Below the pieces are notes generated by a model, which had not been told where the DNA came from, made no database searches, and worked only from the letters and a program-made list of their open reading frames with translations. A stretch of 64,000 bases of DNA from NCBI GenBank assembly GCA_965238125.1, contig OZ250179.1:6386001-6450000 (forward strand), in the 5' to 3' direction. Shown here one piece after another: positions 55,959-63,982 of this stretch. The position numbers were made by a program, and so were the translations under genes. Every line of letters begins with the position of its first letter. Positions within the stretch are counted from its first letter, which is position 1. The DNA comes from UBA6623 sp965238125. GTDB lineage: Bacteria; Acidobacteriota; Terriglobia; Bryobacterales; UBA6623.

Positions 55959-56325
55959 AGCGGCTGATGAAGACGGGCGGTAGGCTGGTCAAGCATGCGC
56001 GGTACTATTGGCTGCTGTTGGCCGAAGGACATCTGAACCGGCGGCTGTTCGGCGACATGCTGCATAGGATCTGGGCGCTGCCTGTGCCGGGTGGGTAGCG
56101 TTGCCCGGGCGAGGATCAACAGTTTTTGGCTCCAAAAAGGTTTCGCAGGGAGCAGTGTCGGCCGGAGCGCCGTTCAGTCCGCTCAATCAACGTCTGTGAG
56201 CGGACGGACGAGCCCTGGCGCCTACCGGCGGAGGTGATGTGCAGGGTTCAGCGCGAAAAGACGTGGTATTCGGCGCAGCGGGGGTGTATCCTGTGACCGT
56301 GCCAGGGCCAAAATGGAAATCCTGG
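55959..56325 (+). mobile_element. IS1380 3'-terminal fragment (type B)
   Basis: The last 367 bases of the type B element (identical to the ends of copies 3 and 4), from AGCGGCTGATGAAG in the transposase C-terminus to the right end AAATCCTGG. There is no matching left part. It abuts the M81 gene and is followed by TCACA. Confidence 0.88.
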
Positions 56326-56467
56326 TCACATGCAGCCGTGATCGTCCCCTTTTTCCCAACGACCCAAAAGTAGAGCAGGTGATGGTTAGTTGAGCCACTT
56401 CATGATGCCTCGATCATACATTTAAAAAATCTATGGATCAATAAGAAATTGTCTATTTTTCAATTGC
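56326..56467. other. A+T-rich gap
   Basis: About 140 bases, noticeably A+T-rich (TTTAAAAAATCTATGG, TTGTCTATTTTTCAATTG). A similar TCTATTTTTCAAT lies before copy 4 at about 61599. No gene. Confidence 0.35.
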
Positions 56468-56692
56468 TTGGCTGCACGGTACACTGGCTACGAAGAAGAT
56501 CTGAACATGTATGAAGAAGCTCTGGGACCTCCCACGAGGCAGCTCGATAACGAGACGCTTCTCTGCGCCATCAGTACGCTGAGCTATCTAGAATCACCAC
56601 CGCCGGCAGGGCCTGAAACCCCGGTAGTCGACGCCCTTGACGCGATGATCCAATCGGGTGCCGGAGGGGTGCTCGTGGTTGTAGGAGCCTGA
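56468..56692 (+). pseudogene. N-terminal fragment of a CBS-domain-like protein
   Basis: 74 residues. The second half, ETPVVDALDAMIQSGAGGVLVV, reads like the first helix and strand of a CBS domain, then a stop follows. It overlaps in homology with the CBS fragment at 58703, so it is a piece of a different CBS gene. Confidence is limited by its length. Confidence 0.4.
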
Positions 56693-56893
56693 AGCTCACA
56701 TGACTCAGGCCGATTAGACCGGACCGCCAAGTGATGAACACGCAAGAAGAGCACCGCGTAGGTGCGTTGGATGCGGGTCGGGTGGATCCGGGTAACAGCG
56801 CTTTTGGTTCATCTTGGAAGCGGTCTTTGGAGACCTCTGGCACGCGGTTTGCCAGCAACATCAGGGGGGACGGTATGACCATCGATCTCTTGA
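56693..56893. other. Unassigned gap before IS1380 copy 3
   Basis: Two hundred bases with no recognisable gene or repeat. Confidence 0.3.
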
Positions 56894-58559
56894 CCCGGAT
56901 TTCCACTTTAGTTTCGGTTCTGCTAACCATCGGGTGGACTCGGACGCCTTTATTTATGCGGGCTTGAAAGCACTCAAGGCGCTGAGGAGATCAACACCCA
57001 ATGGGTGAAAAAGAAAACAAACCGTTTCAGCTCACCTTCAATGGATTTCTCAAGGTCGATTTCCAAGGATCGCGAGTCACCTCGGATGGCGGGCTGATTC
57101 TCATTCGCGAACTGGACGAACGACTCGGACTAGGCAAGCTGATAGACGAGCATCTGACGGATTCGCGGCAAGGCTCGAACAAGAAGTTCCCGTTCGTCGA
57201 TCTGCTGCGACAGTCGGTCTACTCCCGCTTGGCGGGCTACGAGGATCTCAACGACGCCGTTCGTGTCTCCGCCGATCCAACCTTTCGGCTGATTGGCTCG
57301 AAGAAGAACTGGGATCGCGGCGCGGCGCTGACCTCCCGGCTGCAGAGCTTCGAGACCGCCATGCTCGCCGGCGACGAGAATCTGATCGGGCTGATGGCGG
57401 TGAACCGCGAGTTGATCGCGCAAGCCGAGGCCGGTGATGACTCCGAGTGCGTCGTGCTGGACATGGACTCTACCGAGAGCCTCGTCCACGGCCGGCAGGA
57501 AGGCAGCGCCTACAACGGCCACTTCGAGTCGGTCTGCTACCACCCACTGTTGCTGTTCAACCAGCACGGCGATTGCTTGGCGGCAAAGTTGCGACCGGGC
57601 AACGTGTCCAGCGCCGAGGACTGGGACGAGTTGCTGCTGCCGGAAATCGAACGCCAACAGGCGGAGGGCAAACAGGTGACGTTCCGGGCCGATGCCGCCT
57701 TCGCCAAGCCGGATATTTACGAGACGTTGGAGGAGCGCGGCGTGGACTACGTGATTCGCATCCCGGCCAACAAGAGCCTGGAGCTGGAGATCGAAGATAT
57801 CCTGTTTCGTCCGCCGGGCAGGCCGAGCGCAAAGCCCCTGGTGCGCTACAGGAGCTTTCGGTATCAGGCCGCGAGTTGGTCGAAGTCCCGGCGGGTTGTT
57901 GCGAAGGTCGAGCATCACCAAGGTGAGTTGTTTCCTCGCGTCGGTTTCATCGTCACGAGCATGGCCTTGCCGAGCCGCTCGCTGGTGCGGTTCTACAACA
58001 AGCGCGGCACGGCGGAGCAGTGGATCAAGGAAGGCAAACAAGCGACGCATTGGACAAGGCTGTCATGCCATCGGTTCCGGGCCAACGAAGTGCGACTGCA
58101 ACTCAGCGTGCTGGCCTATAACCTGGGGAACCTATGGCGGAGGCTCGGGCTGCCGCAACGGATCAAGAGTTGGTCGCTGACGAGCTTGCAACAGCGGCTG
58201 ATGAAGACGGGCGGTAGGCTGGTCAAGCATGCGCGGTACTATTGGCTGCTGTTGGCCGAAGGACATCTGAACCGGCGGCTGTTCGGCGACATGCTGCATA
58301 GGATCTGGGCGCTGCCTGTGCCGGGTGGGTAGCGTTGCCCGGGCGAGGATCAACAGTTTTTGGCTCCAAAAAGGTTTCGCAGGGAGCAGTGTCGGCCGGA
58401 GCGCCGTTCAGTCCGCTCAATCAACGTCTGTGAGCGGACGGACGAGCCCTGGCGCCTACCGGCGGAGGTGATGTGCAGGGTTCAGCGCGAAAAGACGTGG
58501 TATTCGGCGCAGCGGGGGTGTATCCTGTGACCGTGCCAGGGCCAAAATGGAAATCCTGG
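56894..58559 (+). mobile_element. IS1380-family element, copy 3 (type B)
   Basis: 1666 bp. The left end CCCGGATTTCCACTTT matches the right end (CCAGGATTTCCATTTT inverted) better than in type A. The left flank is CTTGA and the right flank ATAAG, which do not match, so at least one side has been exchanged. The first 110 bases differ strongly from type A, while the last 270 are identical. Confidence 0.92.
57001..58332 (+). CDS. IS1380-family transposase, copy 3
   Basis: Intact, 443 residues, type B. It differs from type A at scattered positions (IRELDER, DEHLTDSRQGSNKKFPFVD, QSFETAMLAGDENLIG). It also has LVHG where copy 4 has PVHG, SECVVL where copy 4 has SACVVL, and AKPDIYETL where copy 4 has VKPDIYETL. 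The DDE residues are present. Confidence 0.94.
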   Translation: MGEKENKPFQLTFNGFLKVDFQGSRVTSDGGLILIRELDERLGLGKLIDEHLTDSRQGSNKKFPFVDLLRQSVYSRLAGYEDLNDAVRVSADPTFRLIGSKKNWDRGAALTSRLQSFETAMLAGDENLIGLMAVNRELIAQAEAGDDSECVVLDMDSTESLVHGRQEGSAYNGHFESVCYHPLLLFNQHGDCLAAKLRPGNVSSAEDWDELLLPEIERQQAEGKQVTFRADAAFAKPDIYETLEERGVDYVIRIPANKSLELEIEDILFRPPGRPSAKPLVRYRSFRYQAASWSKSRRVVAKVEHHQGELFPRVGFIVTSMALPSRSLVRFYNKRGTAEQWIKEGKQATHWTRLSCHRFRANEVRLQLSVLAYNLGNLWRRLGLPQRIKSWSLTSLQQRLMKTGGRLVKHARYYWLLLAEGHLNRRLFGDMLHRIWALPVPGG

Positions 58560-58702
58560 ATAAGCCGAAGGTGATCGTCGGCGGCGCGGGCGCTTGGCAG
58601 ATCGACAAGACCGGTTCGATCAAGAGACTGGGCGTCGACTGCGTCATCAACGGTCGGGCCGAGGCCGTCGTGCTCGACCTGTTTCAAAAAGCCGAAGCCG
58701 GG
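58560..58702 (+). pseudogene. Fragment of a B12-binding radical SAM protein
   Basis: A 45-48-residue piece (KPKVIVGGAGAWQIDKTGS, RLGVDCVINGRAEAVVLDLF) matches the cobalamin-binding/radical SAM family, where GGPGAW and the GxDxVxxGEGE segment precede the radical SAM core. It is cut on the left by IS1380 copy 3 and on the right by CBS sequence in another frame. Confidence 0.6.
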
Positions 58703-59046
58703 TTAACGGTATCGGAGCTCTTCTCGTTATGGACGGGACCGATCTTGTTGGGATCATTTCGGAACGCGACTACGCACGCAAGGTGATCCTCGTCGGGCGT
58801 TCCTCAAAGGAAATCAAGGTGCATGAGATTATGTCCAGCGCGCCCGTCACGGTGCGCCTGAAGACGACGATCGATGAGTGTATGGAACGCATGACGGAAA
58901 AGCGCTGCCGCCACCTGCCGGTCGTGGAAGGGGGGAGGATTGTCGGCGTGGTGTCGATTGGCGACGTCGTCCACTGGATCATTACGGCCCAGGACCTGGA
59001 GATCCGTCAGCTTGAGGACTACATCGCTGGTAAGTATCCCGCCTAG
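58703..59046 (+). pseudogene. CBS-domain pair protein, 5' truncated
   Basis: From IGALLVMDGTDLVGIISERDYARKVIL through VHEIMSSAPVTVRLKTTIDECM and LPVVEGGRIVGVVSIGDVV to the end, this is a typical two-CBS small protein. About 30-40 N-terminal residues are missing, replaced by the out-of-frame radical SAM fragment. CBS pairs bind adenosyl ligands. The truncated product could still be expressed only if a start arises upstream (the frame reaches 58594). Confidence 0.7.
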
Positions 59047-59188
59047 TCCGCATTTCTCACCACCTGCCCGGCCGAAGCACGCGATAGGCCTGTCATTGCT
59101 TCGTTACGGTTGCCTGCCGTGCTCACCGTACTGTTCAACTTAGTGGAATGCAGACCGCTAAGCGGTCCGCCTAGATTGGGACACCGGG

Positions 59189-59526
59189 ATGAAAAGAATT
59201 GAGGGCATCATTCAGCAAAGTTGCAGGATGTCAAAGAAGCTCTTGAGAAGATCGGTGTGGGTGCCCTGACCGTCTTGGACGTTCGGGGCCACGGACGGCA
59301 GCAGGGACACAAAGAGGTATATCGCGGCGTGCAGTACGAGATCGATCTGCTGCCCAAGGTGAAAGTGGAAATTGTGATGCCGGATTCACGGCTCGACGAA
59401 ACGGTGACCATTCTGGTCGAAGCAGCCCGTACCGGCCACATTGGTGACGGCAAGGTCTTCATTGATTCCGTCGAGGAAGCCATTCGCATTCGGAACGACG
59501 AAAGAGGCGAAGCAGCCTTGAGGTAA
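59189..59526 (+). pseudogene. glnB: Nitrogen regulatory protein PII, frameshifted near codon 10
   Basis: ATG 59189 gives MKRIEGIIQ, then a loss of about four bases at 59216 (the place of the family's PFK) shifts the frame. From 59218 it resumes KLQDVKEALEKIGVGALTV, RGHGRQQGHKEVYRG, VDLLPK-like IDLLPKVKVEIVMPD and ARTGHIGDGKVFI, a full PII core with the T-loop and ATP-binding GDGK. PII signals nitrogen and energy status to GlnA, NtrB or transporters. No amtB or glnA is nearby. GlnB and GlnK cannot be told apart here. Confidence 0.78.
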
Positions 59527-59727
59527 AACGATCCACCCGATCACATCGAAGCGCAGTTGTCGACTGTAGGTGGCGAACCGGGACTCAAATCCTAGGTCTC
59601 GGGTGGGAGGTCTCACGCGATGACAAGTAGAGACTGTGGAGGAGCAAGTCCGAGAACCCATACCGACCAACAGCTTGTAGCCCCAGAACGCTCCGGCTTG
59701 GGCGACCAGATGCCGCGCGAAATCGGA
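59527..59727. other. Gap with a repeat shared with the window end
   Basis: Two hundred bases between the PII remnant and the antiporter. 59629-59690 matches 63861-63922 with small differences (AGAGACTGTGGAGGAGCAAG and on to AGAACG). It encodes the tail TVEEQV...TNSL of the same lost small protein. Confidence 0.5.
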
Positions 59728-61419
59728 CTATGATCGCCGATGTACCTCGTTTCGGACATCATCGTCGACTGCTTCGAGGGCGGCCCCGATAACTTCCTGC
59801 AGCGCGTTAACTAACGCCCACCCCACCAGGTTCTCTTCGTCGACCGCTCGGTCTGCGCCCGCCCGGGCCAACGTGGAACTATGTGTGTGATACCTGACAC
59901 GGGCGACGACTGGGATGCTTGGAGCAATCCGCTTGGCCTGACGGATGATGAGTTCCGACGTGTGGGACTCCGGAACCGTAACCACAAGCGCCCGTGAGTG
60001 TTCGACGCCCAAGTGGTGCAGGATCTCGGGCCGCGCCGCGTCCCCGAATTCGATGGGTACCGTGGGCCTGTGAGCGCTCACCGAACGAGCATTGAGGTCC
60101 ACCACCACGAACCGTATCGCAGCTCCTCGGAGAGCTTCCGCCACGCGCTGACCGGCGGGGCCGAAGCCAACAATGATCACGTGACCTGAAAGGTGCCGGC
60201 CGTCGCCGGCTGAGTGCACTCCAGCGGGCGACGCACTCGTGAATCGGTACAGGATACGGGTGACGGCTTGACCGAGCTTTGGAGCTCCGGCGATGACATA
60301 GGGCGTCAGCACCAAGGTGACTATTGACGCAGACAAAAGCACTTGAAAGGTTTCGTGCGGCAAGAGGCTCTGTCGATAGCCCAGCTCCAGCAGCACAAAC
60401 GAGAACTCGCCGACTTGACTCAAAGCAAGTCCCGTTGACACGGCAACGCCAAGAGGTTGGCGAAAGAGCCGAACTACGAAGCCGACTATCACTGCCTTGC
60501 CCCACATGATCACCAAGGCGAGCGGAACAACCACCAGCAGCGCTCTGCCGGTTGGCAAGTGCGCCAGCATACCGACCGAGGTGAAGAATAAGGTAAGAAA
60601 TACCGCCCGCAGAGGAGTGATGTCGGCACGAATCTGAGCAGCGAAAGGGGACTCGGCCAACAGCATGCCAGCTAGAAACGCGCCAAGGATTGGCGACAGG
60701 TTTGCAGCATGCGACACCCCAGCGGCCCCGAGGCAAACCGCAAATGACAGCACGACCGGCAGATCTCGGTTGCGGTAGGCCGAGGCAATATCGAGAAGAC
60801 GTGGAAACGCATACTTGGTGACCAAGAATATGGCTGCGATCAGCGCTGCGGCCACAGCGATACTGAAAGCAAACCCGGCAAACGCCGTCGAACCGGTGAC
60901 CCCTTCTCCAAGGGCGAGCACAAGAAGCACCAACGGCACTACGGCCAGATCCTGGAGTAGGAGTATCCCCAGAGCGTTGCGACCATGGAGGCTCTCGAGC
61001 TCAGTCCTGTCGGCAAGAACGCGGAGCACGACGGCCGTGCTGCTAAGCGAGAGGGCGGCTCCTATGATGATGGCCTGCACGGTAGGTAGCCCGCTTGCAG
61101 CCGCCGCCGAACCGCCAACTACACCCGTCACGACGATCTGAATGGTTCCGCCTAAGGTCGCCATACGGCCGGATGCTCTGAGCCGGCTCAAAGAGAATTC
61201 GAGCCCGATCGTGAACAGCAACAGCGCAACACCTAGTTCCGCTAAAAGCCGAATGTGTTCGACGTTGCTGATCCATCCTGTCCCGGCTGGGCCGAGCAGC
61301 AGGCCGGCTAGGAGATATCCGGTGACAGCATTCTGACGAATGCGTTCAAAGAGGCCTCCGAGCAATAGAGCTACGCTCAGCACCAGAGCAATCTCGAGAA
61401 TAACTTCCCAGGTGTTCAT
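59728..61419 (-). CDS. CPA2-family monovalent cation:proton antiporter with RCK domain
   Basis: An intact 563-residue KefB-like protein. About twelve transmembrane helices occupy residues 1-385 (VTGYLLAGLLLGPAGTGW, ALLLFTIGLEFSLSRL, LSSTAVVLRVLADR, LLLQDLAVVPLVLLVLAL, LGAFLAGMLLAESPF, FFTSVGMLAHL). A cytosolic nucleotide-binding RCK domain begins at HVIIVGFGPAGQRVAE (about 413). It exchanges K+ or Na+ for protons. It is the only full-length, apparently functional non-IS gene in the last 14 kb. Confidence 0.9.
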   Translation of the reverse strand: MNTWEVILEIALVLSVALLLGGLFERIRQNAVTGYLLAGLLLGPAGTGWISNVEHIRLLAELGVALLLFTIGLEFSLSRLRASGRMATLGGTIQIVVTGVVGGSAAAASGLPTVQAIIIGAALSLSSTAVVLRVLADRTELESLHGRNALGILLLQDLAVVPLVLLVLALGEGVTGSTAFAGFAFSIAVAAALIAAIFLVTKYAFPRLLDIASAYRNRDLPVVLSFAVCLGAAGVSHAANLSPILGAFLAGMLLAESPFAAQIRADITPLRAVFLTLFFTSVGMLAHLPTGRALLVVVPLALVIMWGKAVIVGFVVRLFRQPLGVAVSTGLALSQVGEFSFVLLELGYRQSLLPHETFQVLLSASIVTLVLTPYVIAGAPKLGQAVTRILYRFTSASPAGVHSAGDGRHLSGHVIIVGFGPAGQRVAEALRGAAIRFVVVDLNARSVSAHRPTVPIEFGDAARPEILHHLGVEHSRALVVTVPESHTSELIIRQAKRIAPSIPVVARVRYHTHSSTLARAGADRAVDEENLVGWALVNALQEVIGAALEAVDDDVRNEVHRRS

Positions 61420-61697
61420 AGAGCGATAACCGGAACGTGGCCCTCAAGGGAGCGCATCCTTACGACCAGTCTGAGGCGTTGCCGAACAGCTAGTCAAACC
61501 GATTCCCAGCGGCATCGACTTGCAACGCCCGCAATGCACTCGTGCCTTGTTCGCTCGGAGGCCTCCATTCAAAAAACCTATATATCACGCGTATATTTTC
61601 TATTTTTCAATCGAGTTGCGCGTGTTGTAGATTATTTATTTGGTGACGAGATGTGAGTCCTAGCAAGAGGGAAGTACCGACTCAGCAGTTCTCTGAA
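61420..61697. other. A+T-rich intergenic region upstream of the antiporter
   Basis: About 280 bases. The A+T-rich stretch near 61572-61640 (ATATATCACGCGTATATTTTC) could hold the leftward antiporter promoter. No gene is seen. Confidence 0.4.
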
Positions 61698-63363
61698 CCC
61701 GGATTTCCACTTTAGTTTCGGTTCTGCTAACCATCGGGTGGACTCGGACGCCTTTATTTATGCGGGCTTGAAAGCACTCAAGGCGCTGAGGAGATCAACA
61801 CCCAATGGGTGAAAAAGAAAACAAACCGTTTCAGCTCACCTTCAATGGATTTCTCAAGGTCGATTTCCAAGGATCGCGAGTCACCTCGGATGGCGGGCTG
61901 ATTCTCATTCGCGAACTGGACGAACGACTCGGACTAGGCAAGCTGATAGACGAGCATCTGACGGATTCGCGGCAAGGCTCGAACAAGAAGTTCCCGTTCG
62001 TCGATCTGCTGCGACAGTCGGTCTACTCCCACTTGGCGGGCTACGAGGATCTCAACGACGCCGTTCGTGTCTCCGCCGATCCAACCTTTCGGCTGATTGG
62101 CTCGAAGAAGAACTGGGATCGCGGCGCGGCGCTGACCTCCCGGCTGCAGAGCTTCGAGACCGCCATGCTCGCCGGCGACGAGAATCTGATCGGGCTGATG
62201 GCGGTGAACCGCGAGTTGATCGCGCAAGCCGAGGCCGGTGATGACTCCGCGTGCGTCGTGCTGGACATGGACTCTACCGAGAGCCCCGTCCACGGCCGGC
62301 AGGAAGGCAGCGCCTACAACGGCCACTTCGAGTCGGTCTGCTACCACCCACTGTTGCTGTTCAACCAGCACGGCGATTGCTTGGCGGCAAAGTTGCGACC
62401 GGGCAACGTGTCCAGCGCCGAGGACTGGGACGAGCTGCTGCTGCCGGAAATCGAACGCCAACAGGCGGAGGGCAAACAGGTGACGTTCCGGGCCGATGCC
62501 GCCTTCGTCAAGCCGGATATTTACGAGACGTTGGAGGAGCGCGGCGTGGACTACGTGATTCGCATCCCGGCCAACAAGAGCCTGGAGCTGGAGATCGAAG
62601 ATATCCTGTTTCGTCCGCCGGGCAGGCCGAGCGCAAAGCCCCTGGTGCGCTACAGGAGCTTTCGGTATCAGGCCGCGAGCTGGTCGAAGTCCCGGCGGGT
62701 TGTTGCGAAGGTCGAGCATCACCAAGGTGAGTTGTTTCCTCGCGTCGGTTTCATCGTCACGAGCATGGCCTTGCCGAGCCGCTCGCTGGTGCGGTTCTAC
62801 AACAAGCGCGGCACGGCGGAGCAGTGGATCAAGGAAGGCAAACAAGCGACGCATTGGACAAGGCTGTCATGCCATCGGTTCCGGGCCAACGAAGTGCGAC
62901 TGCAACTCAGCGTGCTGGCCTATAACCTGGGGAACCTATGGCGGAGGCTCGGGCTGCCGCAACGGATCAAGAGCTGGTCGCTGACGAGCTTGCAACAGCG
63001 GCTGATGAAGACGGGCGGTAGGCTGGTCAAGCATGCGCGGTACTATTGGCTGCTGTTGGCCGAAGGACATCTGAACCGGCGGCTGTTCGGCGACATGCTG
63101 CATAGGATCTGGGCGCTGCCTGTGCCGGGTGGGTAGCGTTGCCCGGGCGAGGATCAACAGTTTTTGGCTCCAAAAAGGTTTCGCAGGGAGCAGTGTCGGC
63201 CGGAGCGCCGTTCAGTCCGCTCAATCAACGTCTGTGAGCGGACGGACGAGCCCTGGCGCCTACCGGCGGAGGTGATGTGCAGGGTTCAGCGCGAAAAGAC
63301 GTGGTATTCGGCGCAGCGGGGGTGTATCCTGTGACCGTGCCAGGGCCAAAATGGAAATCCTGG
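61698..63363 (+). mobile_element. IS1380-family element, copy 4 (type B)
   Basis: 1666 bp with intact ends, flanked by perfect CTGAA duplications (61693-61697 and 63364-63368). This marks a clean single insertion. It is nearly identical to copy 3. Confidence 0.94.
61805..63136 (+). CDS. IS1380-family transposase, copy 4
   Basis: Intact, 443 residues, type B. It differs from copy 3 at only four or so residues (SHLAGYED, SACVVL, PVHG, FVKPDIYE). The clean target duplication and full frame suggest it is active or recently active. Confidence 0.94.
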   Translation: MGEKENKPFQLTFNGFLKVDFQGSRVTSDGGLILIRELDERLGLGKLIDEHLTDSRQGSNKKFPFVDLLRQSVYSHLAGYEDLNDAVRVSADPTFRLIGSKKNWDRGAALTSRLQSFETAMLAGDENLIGLMAVNRELIAQAEAGDDSACVVLDMDSTESPVHGRQEGSAYNGHFESVCYHPLLLFNQHGDCLAAKLRPGNVSSAEDWDELLLPEIERQQAEGKQVTFRADAAFVKPDIYETLEERGVDYVIRIPANKSLELEIEDILFRPPGRPSAKPLVRYRSFRYQAASWSKSRRVVAKVEHHQGELFPRVGFIVTSMALPSRSLVRFYNKRGTAEQWIKEGKQATHWTRLSCHRFRANEVRLQLSVLAYNLGNLWRRLGLPQRIKSWSLTSLQQRLMKTGGRLVKHARYYWLLLAEGHLNRRLFGDMLHRIWALPVPGG

Positions 63364-63402
63364 CTGAACTGTCGCCGGCCCATGTGAGGAAAGGAGGCCG
63401 CT

Positions 63403-63591
63403 ATGTTTCACCTCACCCAAGAGTACATCACCGGAAGCTTCCGCAATATCAAGGAGCGATTCGATGCCCTCGAACAGCGGTTGACCCAGCAAACCAAAGG
63501 ACTCGAAAACCACACTCATGCGAAAGTAAAACAGTCGAGCATGAGCGAAGAACCCATACGGCTGCAACTCAGCTACCAAGCTGGTCGCTAA
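63403..63591 (+). CDS. Small coiled-coil protein (possibly a truncated gene)
   Basis: 62 residues with a near-perfect ribosome site (AAAGGAGG, 8 bases before the ATG). The first 45 residues (FRNIKERFDALEQRLTQQTKG) predict a coiled coil. From about 63559 the frame enters an IS1380 remnant, so the C-terminus is foreign. The natural gene may have continued like the downstream frame near 63789 (KQLEERISQKLDAILELL). Confidence 0.4.
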   Translation: MFHLTQEYITGSFRNIKERFDALEQRLTQQTKGLENHTHAKVKQSSMSEEPIRLQLSYQAGR

Positions 63592-63723
63592 CGAGCAACA
63601 CTTGTAGAACCGGCGGCTGTTCGGTGACATGCTGCATAGGATCTGGGCGCTGCCTGTGCCGGGTGGGTAGCGTTGCCCGGGCGAGGATCAACAGTTTTTG
63701 GCTCCCAGGGAGCAGCGGACGGA
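63559..63723 (+). mobile_element. Internally deleted IS1380 remnant
   Basis: Short blocks of type A-like sequence stand in the right order with the middle removed: CGGCTGCAACTCAGC, then AGCTGGTCGCTAACGAG, then CGGCGGCTGTTCGGTGACATG to GGATCAACAGTTTTTGGCTCC, then CAGGGAGCAG and CGGACGGA. Several deletions have reduced about 700 bases to about 165. It has no ends and cannot move by itself. Confidence 0.7.
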
Positions 63724-63786
63724 ACGCCTCTTCAGACATGAGCTTCGTTCGGTAGCCGCAGGCTGAGGGTACTTCTGCTCAGTCGA
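63722..63786 (+). repeat. 65-bp direct repeat, first copy
   Basis: Begins GAACGCCTCTTCAGACATG and ends CTTCTGCTCAGTCGA. The same 65 bases recur at 63918-63982, 196 bases on. Confidence 0.8.
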
Positions 63787-63911
63787 GTAAAACAGCTCGA
63801 GGAGCGCATCAGCCAGAAGCTGGACGCTATACTCGAACTGCTCCACGCACGACAGGAAGCAGAGACTGTGGAGGAGCAAGTCCGAAGAACCCATACTACC
63901 AACAGCTTGTA
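63744..63911 (+). pseudogene. C-terminal fragment of a small coiled-coil protein
   Basis: An open frame without a start codon reading LSRVKQLEERISQKLDAI, LELLHARQEAETVEEQV, then TNSL and a stop. The heptad pattern indicates a coiled coil. Its tail is repeated at 59629-59690. It probably belongs to the same lost gene family as the frame at 63403. Confidence 0.35.
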
Positions 63912-63917
63912 GCCGCA

Positions 63918-63982
63918 GAACGCCTCTTCAGACATGAGCTTCGTTCGGTAGCCGCAGGCTGAGGGTACTTCTGCTCAGTCGA
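63918..63982 (+). repeat. 65-bp direct repeat, second copy
   Basis: Identical to 63722-63786. The unique 131 bases between the copies hold the end of the coiled-coil frame. The window ends shortly after. Confidence 0.8.

Noticed and set aside
56571..56930. 119-residue minus-strand frame before copy 3
   Set aside because: No recognisable motif, and it crosses the IS1380 left border.
59560..59620. Possible tRNA (GGGACTCAAATCC looks like a T-arm)
   Set aside because: No cloverleaf, acceptor stem or anticodon arm could be formed around it.
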